From positions 9,733,460 to 9,793,459 of the forward strand of contig NC_087083.1 of assembly GCF_026151205.1 (NCBI RefSeq): 60,000 bases of DNA, read 5' to 3'. The notes under the pieces were generated by a model. That model was not told the origin of the DNA, searched no databases, and worked only from the letters and a program-made list of their open reading frames with translations. Of this stretch, positions 46,600 to 59,199 are shown piece after piece (within the stretch, counting starts at the first letter, position 1; each line of letters opens with the position of its first letter). Source of the stretch: Bolinopsis microptera (lineage: Eukaryota > Ctenophora > Tentaculata > Lobata > Bolinopsidae). A program made the position numbers and the translations under genes.

Positions 46600-48260
46600 A
46601 CGTCTTGGAGGGTGATTCGGAATACTTTCATACCCTCAGGGTCTATTCACAAGAATTTAAAAAATTTGGGCGAGCGATTTAGTGGGCTGGTTTACTTGAC
46701 GTTTCGGAGGAAATGGTGCGGGAGACCAACAACTACACAATACATCATCTGAAACACTACATTGCTTATTCCTATAACTCTTAAACAGTTTGTTCCTTTC
46801 TCTTCAGAACATTAAAATAATATGATTAATAATTCAGCATAATTATTTTTAATTAAGTCAGCCTTCTCAACCACATCCTCGTAGAAAATAGAGGGATAGA
46901 GCAAATTAAGTCCTCTTGCAGTAGCTTTTTAATCACCCAAGAAAAAGTTTTCTACCCTTAACTTTGTTGATTGATTTGAGATATTTCAAAACCGCGAGCT
47001 AGTTTTTAGGTTAAAATGCGAATGTTGTTTCGCATTTTATTCAATATTATAACAACAGTTGCTAAAAACGTAATAGTAATACTTCAATCGCAATAATTTG
47101 TGATTTTATGTCGACATGCCGACGCCCGACAAATTATTAAAACCTAAATTCCGTTGTACGCCGAACCTGTCTGAGAATTTCAGCCCCGGCCCTAAGAATT
47201 AACATGCTCGTGAGTCGTGATAATGATAGTTATGACAGGTCAAACATTTACAGAAACTAGGAATAGGATGGATAATTACAACCCAGCGCTTCTCATATGT
47301 CTAATATGATATATCAGTCGAGTGTCGACAGCCTGACTCCATCATATGAAAGACAACTGTTTTAATTCTAAGTAAAAGCTGAAATAAGCCACGTACAAAC
47401 TTTGAGATTATTCAATACAGTTAAGACTGAAGCTGCTCATGAGTTCATTTATCTGAGGTATGTTGCCAGATCTCAATTCCTTAATTAACAGGAGGTGCAG
47501 CTGATGTAACAGAGCCATGGGGTGGCAAGTCTCCATTCATCGCAACCCACTGCCTCCTAATCATCCACCAGATCTTAAAATTATCATAACTCGGCTTAAT
47601 TGTAAACAATCAACTTGAAATTTTGGGAAATGACTCAAATTATCAAACCAAATGTGTTTTGGAGTTCCTAGCTCAAAGCGTTCTCACTTTATGGCGACAA
47701 TAGTGAAAAAAAGGAGTGGCGTGCCACACCCTCTGTAATCATCAATTACATTTTGCGAAACTTTCAGAAATACCATGTTTGACCCATATTTAGATTCTCT
47801 GAAATTTATATCGTCTCGCTTTATTATTTATATATATTAATTTAAGATGCATCAATTTTATGAATCAATAAATTATATAAATTTCAATGTCAATTAAATT
47901 ATCTTAAAGCTAGACATTTACCTTTAGAGGCCAACTTTTCGTGGCCGTGGTATTGTTGATAATTTGTAATTTTTGTTGAAGAAGGTATGAAATGGCAGGT
48001 TCTGCATGAAAAACTTCGTTAGCGTTAGGTTGTAAATATTCCAGAGGCGACAAATTTACCAAAATTTAAAATTGCAAACTGCAGACGTAGATTGCAACGT
48101 AACTTTAAACAACCGATTTAATGAAATTCTTTAAATTCCTAGTTAATAATGTTGTTGTCCTAAGAGAGCGATACGAATGTCTGGAAGAGATTGTACTTAG
48201 ATCTTCGAATGTTAGTGATTATTTCATGTTTACTTAATATCAAAGTTTGTACGTAGCTTA
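46600..48260. other. Intergenic; dispersed repeat near 47670-47810
   Basis: No gene recognised. The 47670-47810 stretch is the partner of the repeat at 21519-21660. Confidence 0.45.
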
Positions 48261-48261
48261 G

Positions 48262-48885
48262 TGTCATATATCCGGATCCCGATGGCACTGTCGCGGCACT
48301 CTCGTACTGGCACTCTCGTACTGGCACTCTCGTACTGGCACTCTCGTGGTACTCTCGTGGCATTGTCGTGGCACTATGGCGGCACTATGGCGGCACTCTG
48401 GCGGCACTCTGTCGGCACTCTGGCGGCACAGTGCCAACTTTCAATCATGTTCGTTCAAAAGCATAAGACAATCATCATACCTTCATTATTAACTTTTCAC
48501 AATAACCATGACGGTGTCATAAAAGCATTACCCTTTATTTACTAGCCTTGTCAAAGCCTTGTGATTTACAATCCTGATCTGGTGAGGTGTCACATGCTAT
48601 TGCAGCTTATGGGCGTTGCGATAACATTCCTGCAGGATACACTACGAGTTTCGAAATCATGGGATTAAACAGAAGCTATAACTGCATGCAGTTCGTCGAA
48701 CTTGGCTGCATCCCGGATTTATAGCTTTGTGATGGGTCGTTTCTGGAACCAGGTTTAGCAAGATATCTTCTCAGTCTTCAGGATCTCTGGAGACTGGAAC
48801 AGATTGATTGATTTAAGAGGATAGTTGAACAATAGCTGCCACGAGAGTGCCACGACAGTGCCATCGGGATCCGGATGTATGACCG
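48262..48885. mobile_element. MITE-like element with a 12-bp minisatellite grown from its end
   Basis: The ends are inverted: GTCATATATCCGGATCCCGA then TGGCACTGTCGCGGCACTCT at the left, and the inverse of the same series at 48838-48885. From about 48290 to 48430 the left end continues as roughly 12 units of TGGCACTCTCGTAC-like repeat, drifting to TGGCGGCACTC. The right end has only the basal units. No clear target duplication was found. Confidence 0.75.
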
Positions 48886-49194
48886 TAGTTTTAGTGCCAA
48901 TTTGATTTAGTGGTGCTAATTGGGGCCCTTCACATATTTTTACTTGATCAGATAAAAGTTTGGTAAAAGTTCGGTAATCGCTCTTTTAAAAAGTTCGTAG
49001 AGTTCGGCACCTTTTAAAAGTTCGTGGAGCGCGTGTGGTTTGCTCAACTATGATACTTTGAGTGTGTCACTGTCTATATTTGCTTATGTTATATTTTTGT
49101 ACCTTGAAAGCCTGAAGATGCTGCCATATATGCTCTACGTCTAGTTTTTGTGGAACTGTCTGGAACCTTTTTGGAATTTTCTGACAGATCCTAG

Positions 49195-49240
49195 TGTAGT
49201 GTTCAGTAGGGAGCATCGATGCTCCCTACTGAACACTACA
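49195..49240. repeat. 46-bp perfect palindrome
   Basis: TGTAGTGTTCAGTAGGGAGC at the left, ATCGAT at the centre, and the exact inverse to 49240; no loop and no mismatch. Confidence 0.95.
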
Positions 49241-52192
49241 ATTTAAAAAACTCACGCTCAGTCTAACAGGATCTCTGTGACAGATCTTAACAAAAATAGG
49301 TCCACGAAATTCCGATTTAATCCTCCTAATACCGCGAGTCTGCAGCTCGTAATTCCATTTTCCGTTGTTTTTTAAACTGTAAACAAATCCTGAATAGTCA
49401 GAATAGCCGGAAATAGCATACTAAATTAAATAATCCCTCCAATCCCTCCCATAAATGACTGTTTTTAGCGATTCAGCTGTACTAAAGAAAACAAATGTTT
49501 AAAATTAAAATCTCCTCAGATACAAAGTACAAACTCATCTTTTAAATCTGACTCCATTTTGCATGGTAAAGAAATTAATTTGATGTCGTCCTCTTTAATG
49601 AGATTTATCAAAACACTATTCTTATAAAAACACTCTTTTATATAAGGAGCAGGGCGGTTTTCAGCCTTTATATAACGTTCCCGGACCACAGGTTGAGGTA
49701 GAAAGATCTAATTGATCATAAACGGGTGTTTAAACCACTCATCTGATCATTATAGTCATTGTAATCACGTGATCATGTACGAGTTATTTATGGGTGGATT
49801 ATCCAGCACCGTTTAAAATACTTAAAGAGGTCATCAGGACCTAGATTTTGTTTAAAAATTTGTTTTGTTTAAAAAATATAATTATTGTCTGTACGGGGTT
49901 TTAACTTCAAATACAGGAGTTAGGACGATCGATTTGATCCGTTTTCATGTTTAATATTCGGTTTGAATTAAAATGGTTACTTGACTTTGAGTTTTAAATT
50001 GTAAAAGTGCAGACAGGGTAAAACCTATTTTCTTAATTCCATCACGAAGAGTGAACACGTAGTATCGTTCAATTATTCATCTTTTTCTTTCAGATTTTTC
50101 ATTTGTGAGGGGTTTAAAAACTAAATTTTATAGGCGTCAAAGAGACTTTACGTTGCCACGTATTAAACAAGCTTTAAATATAGTTTCTGGTGGGCTTTAG
50201 CAACCTTGTTATTCTTAAATCATAACACAGTAACACCGTAACATGACGTACTCACAGTTACTTAAGGATTTTATTTATCAATATTTCATTCAGTGGAGCT
50301 AATAGTAATGGGGGCTGGTGGGAAGCCCTTCACTTATTTTACTTTATATTTTACTTTATTTATTTTTATGTACTTTATCGACTAAAAGTTAGGTAAGAAT
50401 TTATCAGCCTACTACTCACTGTGACCCGAGTTTTCGATTTGTCAACGTTGTCTTGTTAATGCCTACTGTAAATTTCAAGCTTCAAATGATAAATAAGATT
50501 GATAGGTTTTCCAGTGATGAAAAGCAAAATCGAGAGTCTGTAAGATTGGTGATTATCACGATGTTGCTGTGATGTTTGTTGAGTATAACGTAGAAATGTC
50601 GATACGTGATTTATCTCTTTACTTTCATGAGGAAATTGTCATCACTGAGTCTATTCAGAAAAAAATCAGAAATTTCCGAAAGAGATTTTGGCTGGGTTTT
50701 AAAAATCTGATACCTCATGGTCAGTGATTTCGATCTTAAATATACTGATCAAAAGGAATCCAAACCTATAAATGTCAACTCTGTTTCGCTAATCCATATC
50801 CTGTAGTTATGTTAATAAATATCTTTAGATTCAAAGGTCATCTTCGTACGTTGCTTTTAAACTTTTCAAGTTGCTGATTGGGTACGGTCCTACTTTCCTC
50901 AGCTGCCTAGTTTTCCTTATTTTTTAGTCAACTTTTTGCGGGTTTTTAATCAACTAATCCAGACTGCAGGGCAGTTGACCCCTAACCTCCTACTCCTCCT
51001 TCTCCTTCAGCCAAGATCCAATAGACTTACCGGCTATATATTCTCTTATATATTATTATATTATTATCATAAAACTTTATTCAAATAAATGAATTGTATA
51101 AACAAATTAAAAATCTGATAAGTAACCTACTAAAACTAAAATAACTTTCTCCACTTAGGTCTGTCTTGGGCTAAAAAAATCAAATTATTTTATATCATTA
51201 TAATATGTAAAATCCGGATTGGAATATTATTATAGCTCTCTCCTAATCAGCACTGATCACGTACAAGTAAAAAGCTACACAGAAACAGTCTTCAACTGCA
51301 GGACAGCTTTCTGTCCCTCTCGTCCTAGTTCGATACATAACCAGCGTTTAATATAGCAAAGCGAAATCAACTTCCTCAAACACTGGCTGGCTGGCCATGG
51401 CTACTGTTCTGAATGTAGAAAGTGTAGAAAGTCATTTCCAAGATTACTCACCATGGTATTGAAGTTTAAAACGCTATAACACCCAGACATGCTGTAGGTA
51501 TTCAGTAACGCTATGCTCTCAATTTAGAGAGAACTGTAATGGGACTAACATATAAAATAAATTTATTGTCTGGTTGCTTTGCGACGAATCACCAATCACT
51601 GTAGGTATAATAATGCTCAGGCATGGGCACCGTTATGTTGTACAAAATCAAATTATTTAGTTGTATATTATACAATATCTTTGTCACATGGAAGCGGTGT
51701 GATAAATACTGTGTTTCGTTTCGTTTCGTTTATACCACTTTTACTATTATAATTCGGGCATTATGAATATGATTACTACTTTACTAGCAGGAACCCGTAT
51801 AACCCTAAATGGTGTCAAGACTCAAGAGACTAAAATAAGTATTACCTATTTAATTCGCGTTTTTGACACCACTTCGGGGGTCAACATTTTGGGCTCTAAA
51901 ATCCCTATTCCTTGGCCAATTTTTTATTCTTTCATGCTGATTTGGAGGCCATTAAAGCATTTGACCCAATCAAAAAAGTTTCAGTTGTATATCTTTTACG
52001 GTTTTTGCGGAAAGTCGCAAAAGAGAGTCCTGAAGTGTTATTTTTTGCTAGACCACAAAACCAAAAATTAAGTTTTCGCTAATAATTCGAAAAATAGACA
52101 TTAGTTTAGGACATATAATCATTCACAACTCTCATGTGAATACCCTAGTTGCGGTTATTATGCACTTATCCAGATTCCAGAAGTCTATACTA
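49241..52192. other. Intergenic, no gene recognised
   Basis: AT-rich with many stops. Polypyrimidine CTCCTACTCCTCCTTCTCC at 50990-51008. The stretch 51890-52010 shares motifs with 7600-7740. The frame of about 100 residues at 51763-52071 has no recognisable domain and overlaps that repeat, so I do not call it a gene. Confidence 0.45.
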
Positions 52193-52705
52193 CCTTACAA
52201 GACATATTTATAACGTACGAAATGTGGCGGTTTTCCGAAAATTTCGCCATATTTTCGGACCGCCAAAATTTCGGTCGTCGTAATAGAATCCGTCGCATTA
52301 TCTTTTAGCTTATTTCAATGACTGTGCCTTCACTGCTTTATTTTGTTTCTAAAAAGTAATATCAAGTAAAATAAATAAATAAATTCTGGCATCTTGGGAC
52401 AAATTATTACCACACCAATGACGAATTGAATGTCAAGCAATACAGTTTAAATTTGCATTAAAATACATGTTGATGTATGTGCTAACATGAAAGTCTTACA
52501 GTCTTAATACAGACTAAGTTTGAACATGATTTTACCGATTTTCAGAAATTTCCTTACTGCTTACTGTCACAAAAAATGATGAAAAATACCCTTATTTTCT
52601 GTGACGTCCGAAATGTGACGGTTTTTGTTCAATTTCGCCATATTTTCGGACCGCCAAAATTTAGGTCGTCGCAAATTGGTCCGCCACAAAAAAGTCTTGT
52701 AAGGT
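52191..52705. mobile_element. TA-flanked MITE with internal inverted motifs
   Basis: The ends read TACCTTACAAGACA at the left and, inverted, TACCTTACAAGACT at the right. Inside, the block CGCCATATTTTCGGACCGCC occurs twice (near 52244 and 52637). A TA at each end fits Tc1/mariner-type insertion. Confidence 0.65.
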
Positions 52706-53204
52706 ACACAGTACACACTACCTTTCAAATTCAAATCAAAAGTTTAAAAATGTGTACGTGATATTAAATTTTTCGAAAAAAACCATATTTCGATTCGCGA
52801 TGGTCGGAAAACTTTAAAACCCCGATCATTAGGGGACCACAGTCAAACTTAATTATCATAATTACAGCAATCGACCTTACTACAAAACACCGCTCATGTT
52901 TCAAGTACGTGTTCACACTTCACAGTACGGGCTTACGGGGGAAAGACAGTCATTAGCCATGAATCTGAAACCTTTTTCATATAGAATGAAGTGGAATTTC
53001 CGGTACAAGTGATTGTTCCACTTTACCTCTGGAGCTGATCACTTAGAATTCAATTATTGTCGGGCCTGCATCTTCAATGGCACATTCATTACAGGAGGAC
53101 TGGAGCCGCATATAGCACACTGTTATAAAAAACTACTATTTATAGTAATTATTTTACTTGAGTATGAATAATTTGTGAATGATATTATGTATGAATATGA
53201 TATT

Positions 53205-54232
53205 GTATGAACAATATTCAAGCACCTCCTGTCTTTAATTTCTGCCTAAACTTTTCTGCATTTCTGGCTGAGACCAACAAGATCATCAGTCAAGACGCAG
53301 TGCTGCAGAAAGAGATGAAGACGGTCGAGGAAAAGGTCATTCTGGACACCGATTATGCTGATGACATGGCTATTATGGACAACTCAGGGGAAGGCCTACA
53401 GGAATCAACTGATCTATTAGTTCATTACAGCTCCTACGCTGGGCTCAGAATAAATGCAAAGAAGACCCAATGCATGGCTGTAAGCAAGTGCGCCTCCCAG
53501 CGACCTTTCATCAAGGATGATTGTATTGAGCTGTCGGTTGAGGGTGAACCCGTCGAGCAGGTTAGCAACTTTGTCTACCTGGGTGCAACTATTAGTGGGG
53601 ATGGGACAATCAACAGAGACCTGGATGTCCGTATCCAGAAGGCTAATGGCGCCTTTCATCAGCTCTGGAACATTTGGAATAGCAGAACTATAAAGACTCC
53701 AACCAAGATCAGGATCTATAGGGCTGCTGTCCTCACCATCTTGTTGTATGGAGCTGAAGTCTGGAACACCACCAAAAAGCAGATGAAACGTTTCGAGGTT
53801 TTCCATCAAACCTCCTTGAGAAGGATCCTTAGGATTAAATGGTTCTTTCATGTAACCAACGACGAAGTTCTTAGGAGGGCTGGCATCAAGTCAGTTGAGA
53901 CTTTCATCAGTGCTGCCAGGCTACGTTGGTATGGACATGTAGTTAGAATGCCAGACTCTAGACTACCGAGGTTTCTGTTGAACTGGAAGCCAAACTATGG
54001 AAAGAGGTCAAGGGGCAGACCCCGTAAGAACTGGAAGTCCTGCGTACTCGAAGATGCTGCTAAGTTTACAGGTGTTGAAAACATCGACAACGACACAACA
54101 GAAGCTTTGGCTACCAACCGAGTACAGTGGAGACATATGTTACGCCGCCAACGCGATGTGTGTGATGCAGGCCACTCCAACGACTAGGAGGAGACCTTAC
54201 CATGTAACATGTATGTATGTATGAACAATATT
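53205..54232 (+). mobile_element. 5'-truncated LINE, exactly bounded by a 14-bp target duplication
   Basis: GTATGAACAATATT occurs at 53205-53218 and 54219-54232. Between them lies a 1,000-bp insertion ending in a short ATGT tandem, as in LINE 3' tails. It begins inside the RT domain, the usual result of incomplete reverse transcription. Confidence 0.9.
53219..54187 (+). pseudogene. LINE reverse transcriptase C-terminal half
   Basis: The frame from about 53219 is open to the TAG at 54185. It starts just before the catalytic box (TDYADDMAIMDNSGEGL). It continues through LRINAKKTQCMAV, SNFVYLGATISGDG, IYRAAVLTILLYGAEVW and LRRILRIKWFFHVTNDEV to RLRWYGHVVRMPDSRLPR and KRSRGRPRKNWKSCV. It lacks the endonuclease and RT motifs 0-4, so it cannot act alone. 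The frame is intact, so the insertion is young. Confidence 0.88.
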
Positions 54233-55916
54233 GCAATATTGTGTCTAGCGCATAATTGTTGATACACGTACATGTTTGTATCAACAATTATGCCGGGCCC
54301 ATCTTCAAGTTCAATGGCAGATTCACATGTTTGTATGAACAATTATGCGCTAGACATTTTAATTATATTCGTTCCACCGGGTGGGTTGCGTGCTCATAAC
54401 TCACGTGCTCATAAAGTCATAACTCACGTGCTAAAACATTAATTACTCCTAATACGGCAGAGTCCAACAGAATCATATCCCGCGTACTAGTCTGAAAAGT
54501 GTCTGGTGATATGATTCTGCATAATCGCTGAAGTTGGGATCTACCGTTAGGACTGATTTAGTTCCTGATTCATTTCCTATGTCATGAGTTATGAACAGGA
54601 TCAATCGGTATTTGTGGGGCTGTAATCAAACTTGGATTGTTGATCATGATTCTGTTTGCGATTGGAGCAGGAAAAGTTTTATAAGCTTGCTTTGTTACTG
54701 CATGTTGTGCTCACTTTATAAATCTGAGAAAAATAGAAATCGGGTTCGGATTTTCTTAAAGTTATCATTCTTACTAATAAAAAGGGTAATAAATAGCTTG
54801 AAAAAAAAGCACTAAATTAGTAAAAAAATTGGTTTTTGATAAATTTACAGATACTGCTGCCAGTGGGGAAATGATTAATTTCATAATTGTTAAAAATCAA
54901 TTTAAAGATTAAAAATGATTGTCTTCTTGCACGTGACAAAGATTTACCTATCAGCTTCCATCATTGGCCAATCAAAACCCATATCACATTAAGAATTGCG
55001 CCGGTTAGTGGACGTTAATTGCCTTTTAAAATTTAAAATAACAATTAACGATCGTTTCATGTTGGTCAAAATATCAAATAACAGTTCTTTATTCATCATT
55101 CTTGGGGCGCTACCGAATTGCGAATTTGTCGAATCGTGTTTTTCGCTTCGTTACAAAATTGCGAAGATTTTAGCTTAATCCTATTCAATGTGGTCACTAA
55201 AAACATTATTGGCAATCGTCCATGATCGGTAATCGTCCCAAATTTCCAGGGGAAAAAAATAATAATTTATGTTTTTTTGTTTTGTAACGACGATTTATAT
55301 CCTTTACCTGCGTTGTAGCTTTTATTTCATTTTTAATTTAATTAGCACTTTAATCAGCACTTACCTTATCGGTCAAGACCTTAGCTGAAGACTAAGTGAA
55401 AATTATGTCCGAGAAGGTATCATATACCGATTAATTTATTAATTTATCAAAAATTTCATCATACCGAACCGTCACTGAATTATTTTTCAAAACCCCTATT
55501 CCCGGATTGTTTTAGAATTTGGAGAAGAATTGCACAAAAAGGCAAATTACTGTCACCTTTTCAAAACGAATATGATTCACATTTTGTGGAAGTAAAATCA
55601 TCAATTAGGAAATTAAACAGGAACCTGACGAATTTACTTCACAGTTAATATTTTTTGAAATATTTCCTTTCCGGAAATGTCTGGCACGGTTCATATTTTT
55701 TTGAAATATTTCCATTTTTGTGTTGGTTGTCAAATATGTCATTGACGGAGAGGTAATAGACCTGGAAATATTGCCCTCTTATTTGGGCAAAAGCCGGGCA
55801 CTGTCCAATAAAGTTTGATCATTAGGTGGGAGGACCATTGACGGGAAAAACGTGATAACTTCGTTGGTCAGGTACGAATTGTCCACATATTGACCCAATT
55901 TTCTAATTATGTAATA
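54233..55916. other. Intergenic with an inverted repeat at 54240-54356
   Basis: GTCTAGCGCATAATTGTT near 54241 has its inverse at 54335-54356, with a second inner inverted pair around TTGTTGATACA / TGTATCAACAA. No gene recognised in the rest. Confidence 0.55.
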
Positions 55917-56227
55917 CTAGAAAGCCCGTGGTAACAGGGACGAAGCTAGTAGTATTCTTTGAAAGAAAGTTTTAATCGCATCAAAAAATATCCATCTCAA
56001 CCGAAGATACAGCCGATTTAAATATACAACACTTTAAACACAACGTAATTACCGCAAAACCGATCAAAATGACGTTAAAACAATCTTTGCACGTGCATGT
56101 GTGCATTAAAACACCGTTGCTATGGAACCTTTTGGTTGTTACCTAAATTCCTATTTTTCATATGATTTGCACGTGGGCGGTCGTACAGACAGACAGACAG
56201 AAATAATTCTCTGAATTATAGTAGAGA
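55917..56227 (-). mobile_element. Helitron-like non-autonomous element, copy 3 (full length)
   Basis: Read on the minus strand it begins TCTCTACTATAATTCAGAG after an A, contains (TCTG)3 and ACGACCGCCCACGTGCAAAT, and ends ACCACGGGCTTTCTAG before a T. The 311-bp unit between A and T, with TC and CTAG ends, matches Helitron insertion rules. The hairpin normally near the 3' end is weak (CCC/GGG). No coding capacity. Confidence 0.75.
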
Positions 56228-57614
56228 TCTACCGCCTGAACAGGAACTCATTTACATCCAATTTACTGAAAAAGAATTGCTGTGATGGGTTTTACATACC
56301 ACAAATTGTTTAACCTCTGTCATCTGCCCCGGAAATGAACTTGGTATTATTGAGATTTTTTTGTGGGAGCCGACTCAAATTATCTTTTACCAGCCTGTAT
56401 CTAGGATTTAAAAGCACGTCTTTTTATGAAAATCGTTTACAGCTCTTTTGTCCATTTTACTCTCTGGCCTGACCTACAGTAGCTTATTTCCCGGGTTTCA
56501 TTCTTCAACCGTTACAATATTATCGTAATATTCTCTCGTTACTCCGCATACAATCCAGAATATCAGTCAAGTTGAAAATCGTGGGCAGCCAGTGGATTTG
56601 TTCACTAATCTCACGGTTATGTTAGTTCCGCACAAGCTACGAGATGGTTTAGTGTTTCTTATGAATGATTTGCTAGTATAAAGCCACAGCCTATAATAAT
56701 TAAAGATTGGTGGCCTTTATGCTACCTGAAAATATGGTTAAATTTTATTGGCATATCTCAAAATGTCCGTGTGAAGGTTCTGATTAGATCATTCGTGACT
56801 TTTCTCAACTTAATGTTGAGAAGTTGTATGTGCGTATCAAAATTGCGTGGCAAACTTAAGTCATTCTTTGATGATTCCGGTTTTAATTCTGAAACTTAGG
56901 TCATTCTTTAATGATTATTTCTTTATTTTATCCGAAATATATTGTTGTTCTTAAATTGTGACAAATGTGAAACGAAACTTCTAACGGTATATCGGGCATT
57001 TTTTTTTCAATTGTTCGACTGTTAAATTTTCCTATCGCTTATGTTTTGTTTTGACGGACTGATCCTTTTTTCTTTACGGTGAGTTCAGTTATTTTGTCGC
57101 GCTATGCAAATTACTTTAATTTTGCTTTCGGCGACCAAAGTTCTGTAAATGATAAAAATCAATACGGGCAAGATTTATCTTTCCATAAAGAATAAAACAT
57201 CAAGTTAAAACATCAAAGTAATTTCTACAATTCTGCGTAAAATGCGGTCATTTTGCCATTGATTGAAGTTCTGTGCTAAACCCAATAATTACTTTAACAG
57301 TTAAGTTAAGTATTACTTTAACAATATAAGGCGTTACTATTATTATCTGAATTCCTAATCCTTAATGAAGACTTAAGTAAGTGATCATTCCTTAAAGAGA
57401 CAGGAAGTACCAACTACCAATCTGTCACTATGAATATGATAATTGATAGAACGTGATAAATCACTTTAAAATTAAACTTTGACATGTTTTAAAAGGACCC
57501 CGGCAGTCAAACCCAGGTTTGATGGATTTTTGTCGTTGATTCCGAATCACATGACCCCACGTACTGGGAGCCTGTGAGCGTGTTAGTTTCACTGCATCCT
57601 AATGTACTTATAGT
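56228..57614. other. Intergenic, nothing recognised
   Basis: No gene, repeat boundary or RNA structure that I can support. Confidence 0.45.
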
Positions 57615-58050
57615 TATATATCCACCAGCGGGCTATATTTAGTCATCTGAGCACTCGCAGCCCGATGTTACAAGACACAGTGCGCGTCCAGCCCGCTTAA
57701 AATACAGCACGCGAGCAGACGACACTTAACGTGACAAGTAACAATACAGCCAATATAGCCCGCATGAAATTTGTCCAGTAGCGATATATTTTTGTGTCCG
57801 GTAGGGCTGATGATACATCTCTTGAGCAGATGACATGAAATCTGAACACTGTTAACAGTGTTATTGATCCACACTTACACACTACACTGTACACAGTACA
57901 CTTTAATAGTTCTCACGGCAATATGTGGATGTAAAGAAAGTATCAACTCTGAACTATAGCTCTGAGCTCACCTTATATCACGCAGGTTGCCATGATTGGC
58001 TCATAATTAACACGTGACACACTGTTACTATGGTTACCAAATTCGTGGAG
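57615..58050 (+). repeat. Diverged copy of unit A
   Basis: Same order of landmarks as unit A at 4941-6086 without the MITE: ATATCCACCAGCGGGC, then AGCCCGCTTAAAAT, GACACTTAACGTGACAAGTA, TTTTTGTGTCCGGTAGGG, GAGCAGATGACATGA, then CCATGATTGGCT and ACACGTGACACACTGTTAC. Spacings differ and many bases have changed, so it is an older copy. Confidence 0.75.
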
Positions 58051-58439
58051 ACGTTATGTCTAAGCCGGTGATATTTTTCTGTATCGATAATTGTTTTGTG
58101 TTTACCATTTTCAGTTCACTATTTCAGTTGATAAACCTTGAAATTTAGGCCGACATTTTACGTGTTATTCTATTGTGTTCCCGAAAGATATTTTGCCCTG
58201 TTTTTGTTTTGAAACTGCCATTTAAATTGATGTTATAAATTTGATCTTTAACTTTCATATTCAATGTCCATGATCAGACTGTGATCTCGAGCTCTCTGGG
58301 TTACTACTTTTGATTGTCCAGTCACTCAGTAGCTGCTACAGAAACTCTAGTAACTGGTTACCCGGGTAACCCTGGTTACCCTGGTAACTGATAATGACAA
58401 CTCACGTGGTAGTAGCAGCTGCTCTGTGGCGACTGGCGG

Positions 58440-58690
58440 TGCTTGTTCTGGTTCCAGGGAGGGAGAGAGGTAGAGAAGTAGAGAGGAAGAGAAAGAGAGG
58501 GATAGGAGGAGAGAGGGAGAGGAGGAGAGAGGGAGATGAGGAGAGAGGGAGATAAGGAGAGAGTGATAGAGGGAGAGAGGGAGGTAAGGAGAGTGGGAGA
58601 AGGAGAAAGGAAGATAGGGAGAGAGTGAGAGAGTGAGAGAGGGTGAGAAGGAGATAAGGAGATGAGGGAGAGAGGGAGAGAGGGCCTATA
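58440..58690. repeat. GAGAGAGG-type purine repeat
   Basis: About 240 bp of imperfect GAGAGAGGGAGA units. Just before it (58355-58390) lies a short palindromic group of GGTTACCCGGGTAACC. Confidence 0.9.
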
Positions 58691-58984
58691 TTTTGATCGT
58701 TTACAATAAAATTATATGTACATGAAACAATGAGCTGAAACATTGTTTGATAGCGGCCGGTTTTTCGTTCTATAGTCAGTCATTTTGGCCTGTTCTACAT
58801 CTTAAACTAAAAGCAACATGATTTTCTCGTAAAATTTCTGAAATCTTGTACATTAATTTGCTGTGATTGTTGGAAACTGAAGCTTCGTGATAAACGCCCA
58901 CTTGTTTTATTACATTGTTGATATATTTACATTTATAAAACTTAGTAAATGATCATCTAATTAGTGGCATTACAACTACAATTG

Positions 58985-59195
58985 AGAAGCGCCCGCTCAT
59001 GGATATACACGATATCATTCCTCGCCATGAGGGCGGAACTATCGTATAGCACTCGGGCCCGTTGGGCCCTCCGTGCTATACGAAAATATCTCCGCCTCGG
59101 GCTGGAGCCCTCGTGGAGATATAAAATATTGCACGCGCACGCGCGTGCAATATTTAGTACCGCCCTCAAGGCTGCGGTGATATCTATATATATTT
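58985..59195. repeat. Cloverleaf palindrome, copy 3
   Basis: Same architecture as copy 2. The outer stem is GAGGGCGG (59029-59036) with CCGCCCTC (59160-59167). Arm 3 is CGTATAGCAC with GTGCTATACG. Arm 2 is ATATCTCC (59086-59093) with GGAGATAT (59115-59122). Arm 1 is the 30-bp palindrome beginning AATATTGCACGCGC. Bases differ from copies 1 and 2 in both halves of the stems, so pairing is kept. Confidence 0.88.
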
Positions 59196-59199
59196 ATAT

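Noticed and set aside
51763-52071. Frame of 102 residues
   Set aside because: No domain or signal, and it overlaps a stretch resembling 7600-7740, so probably repeat-derived chance ORF.
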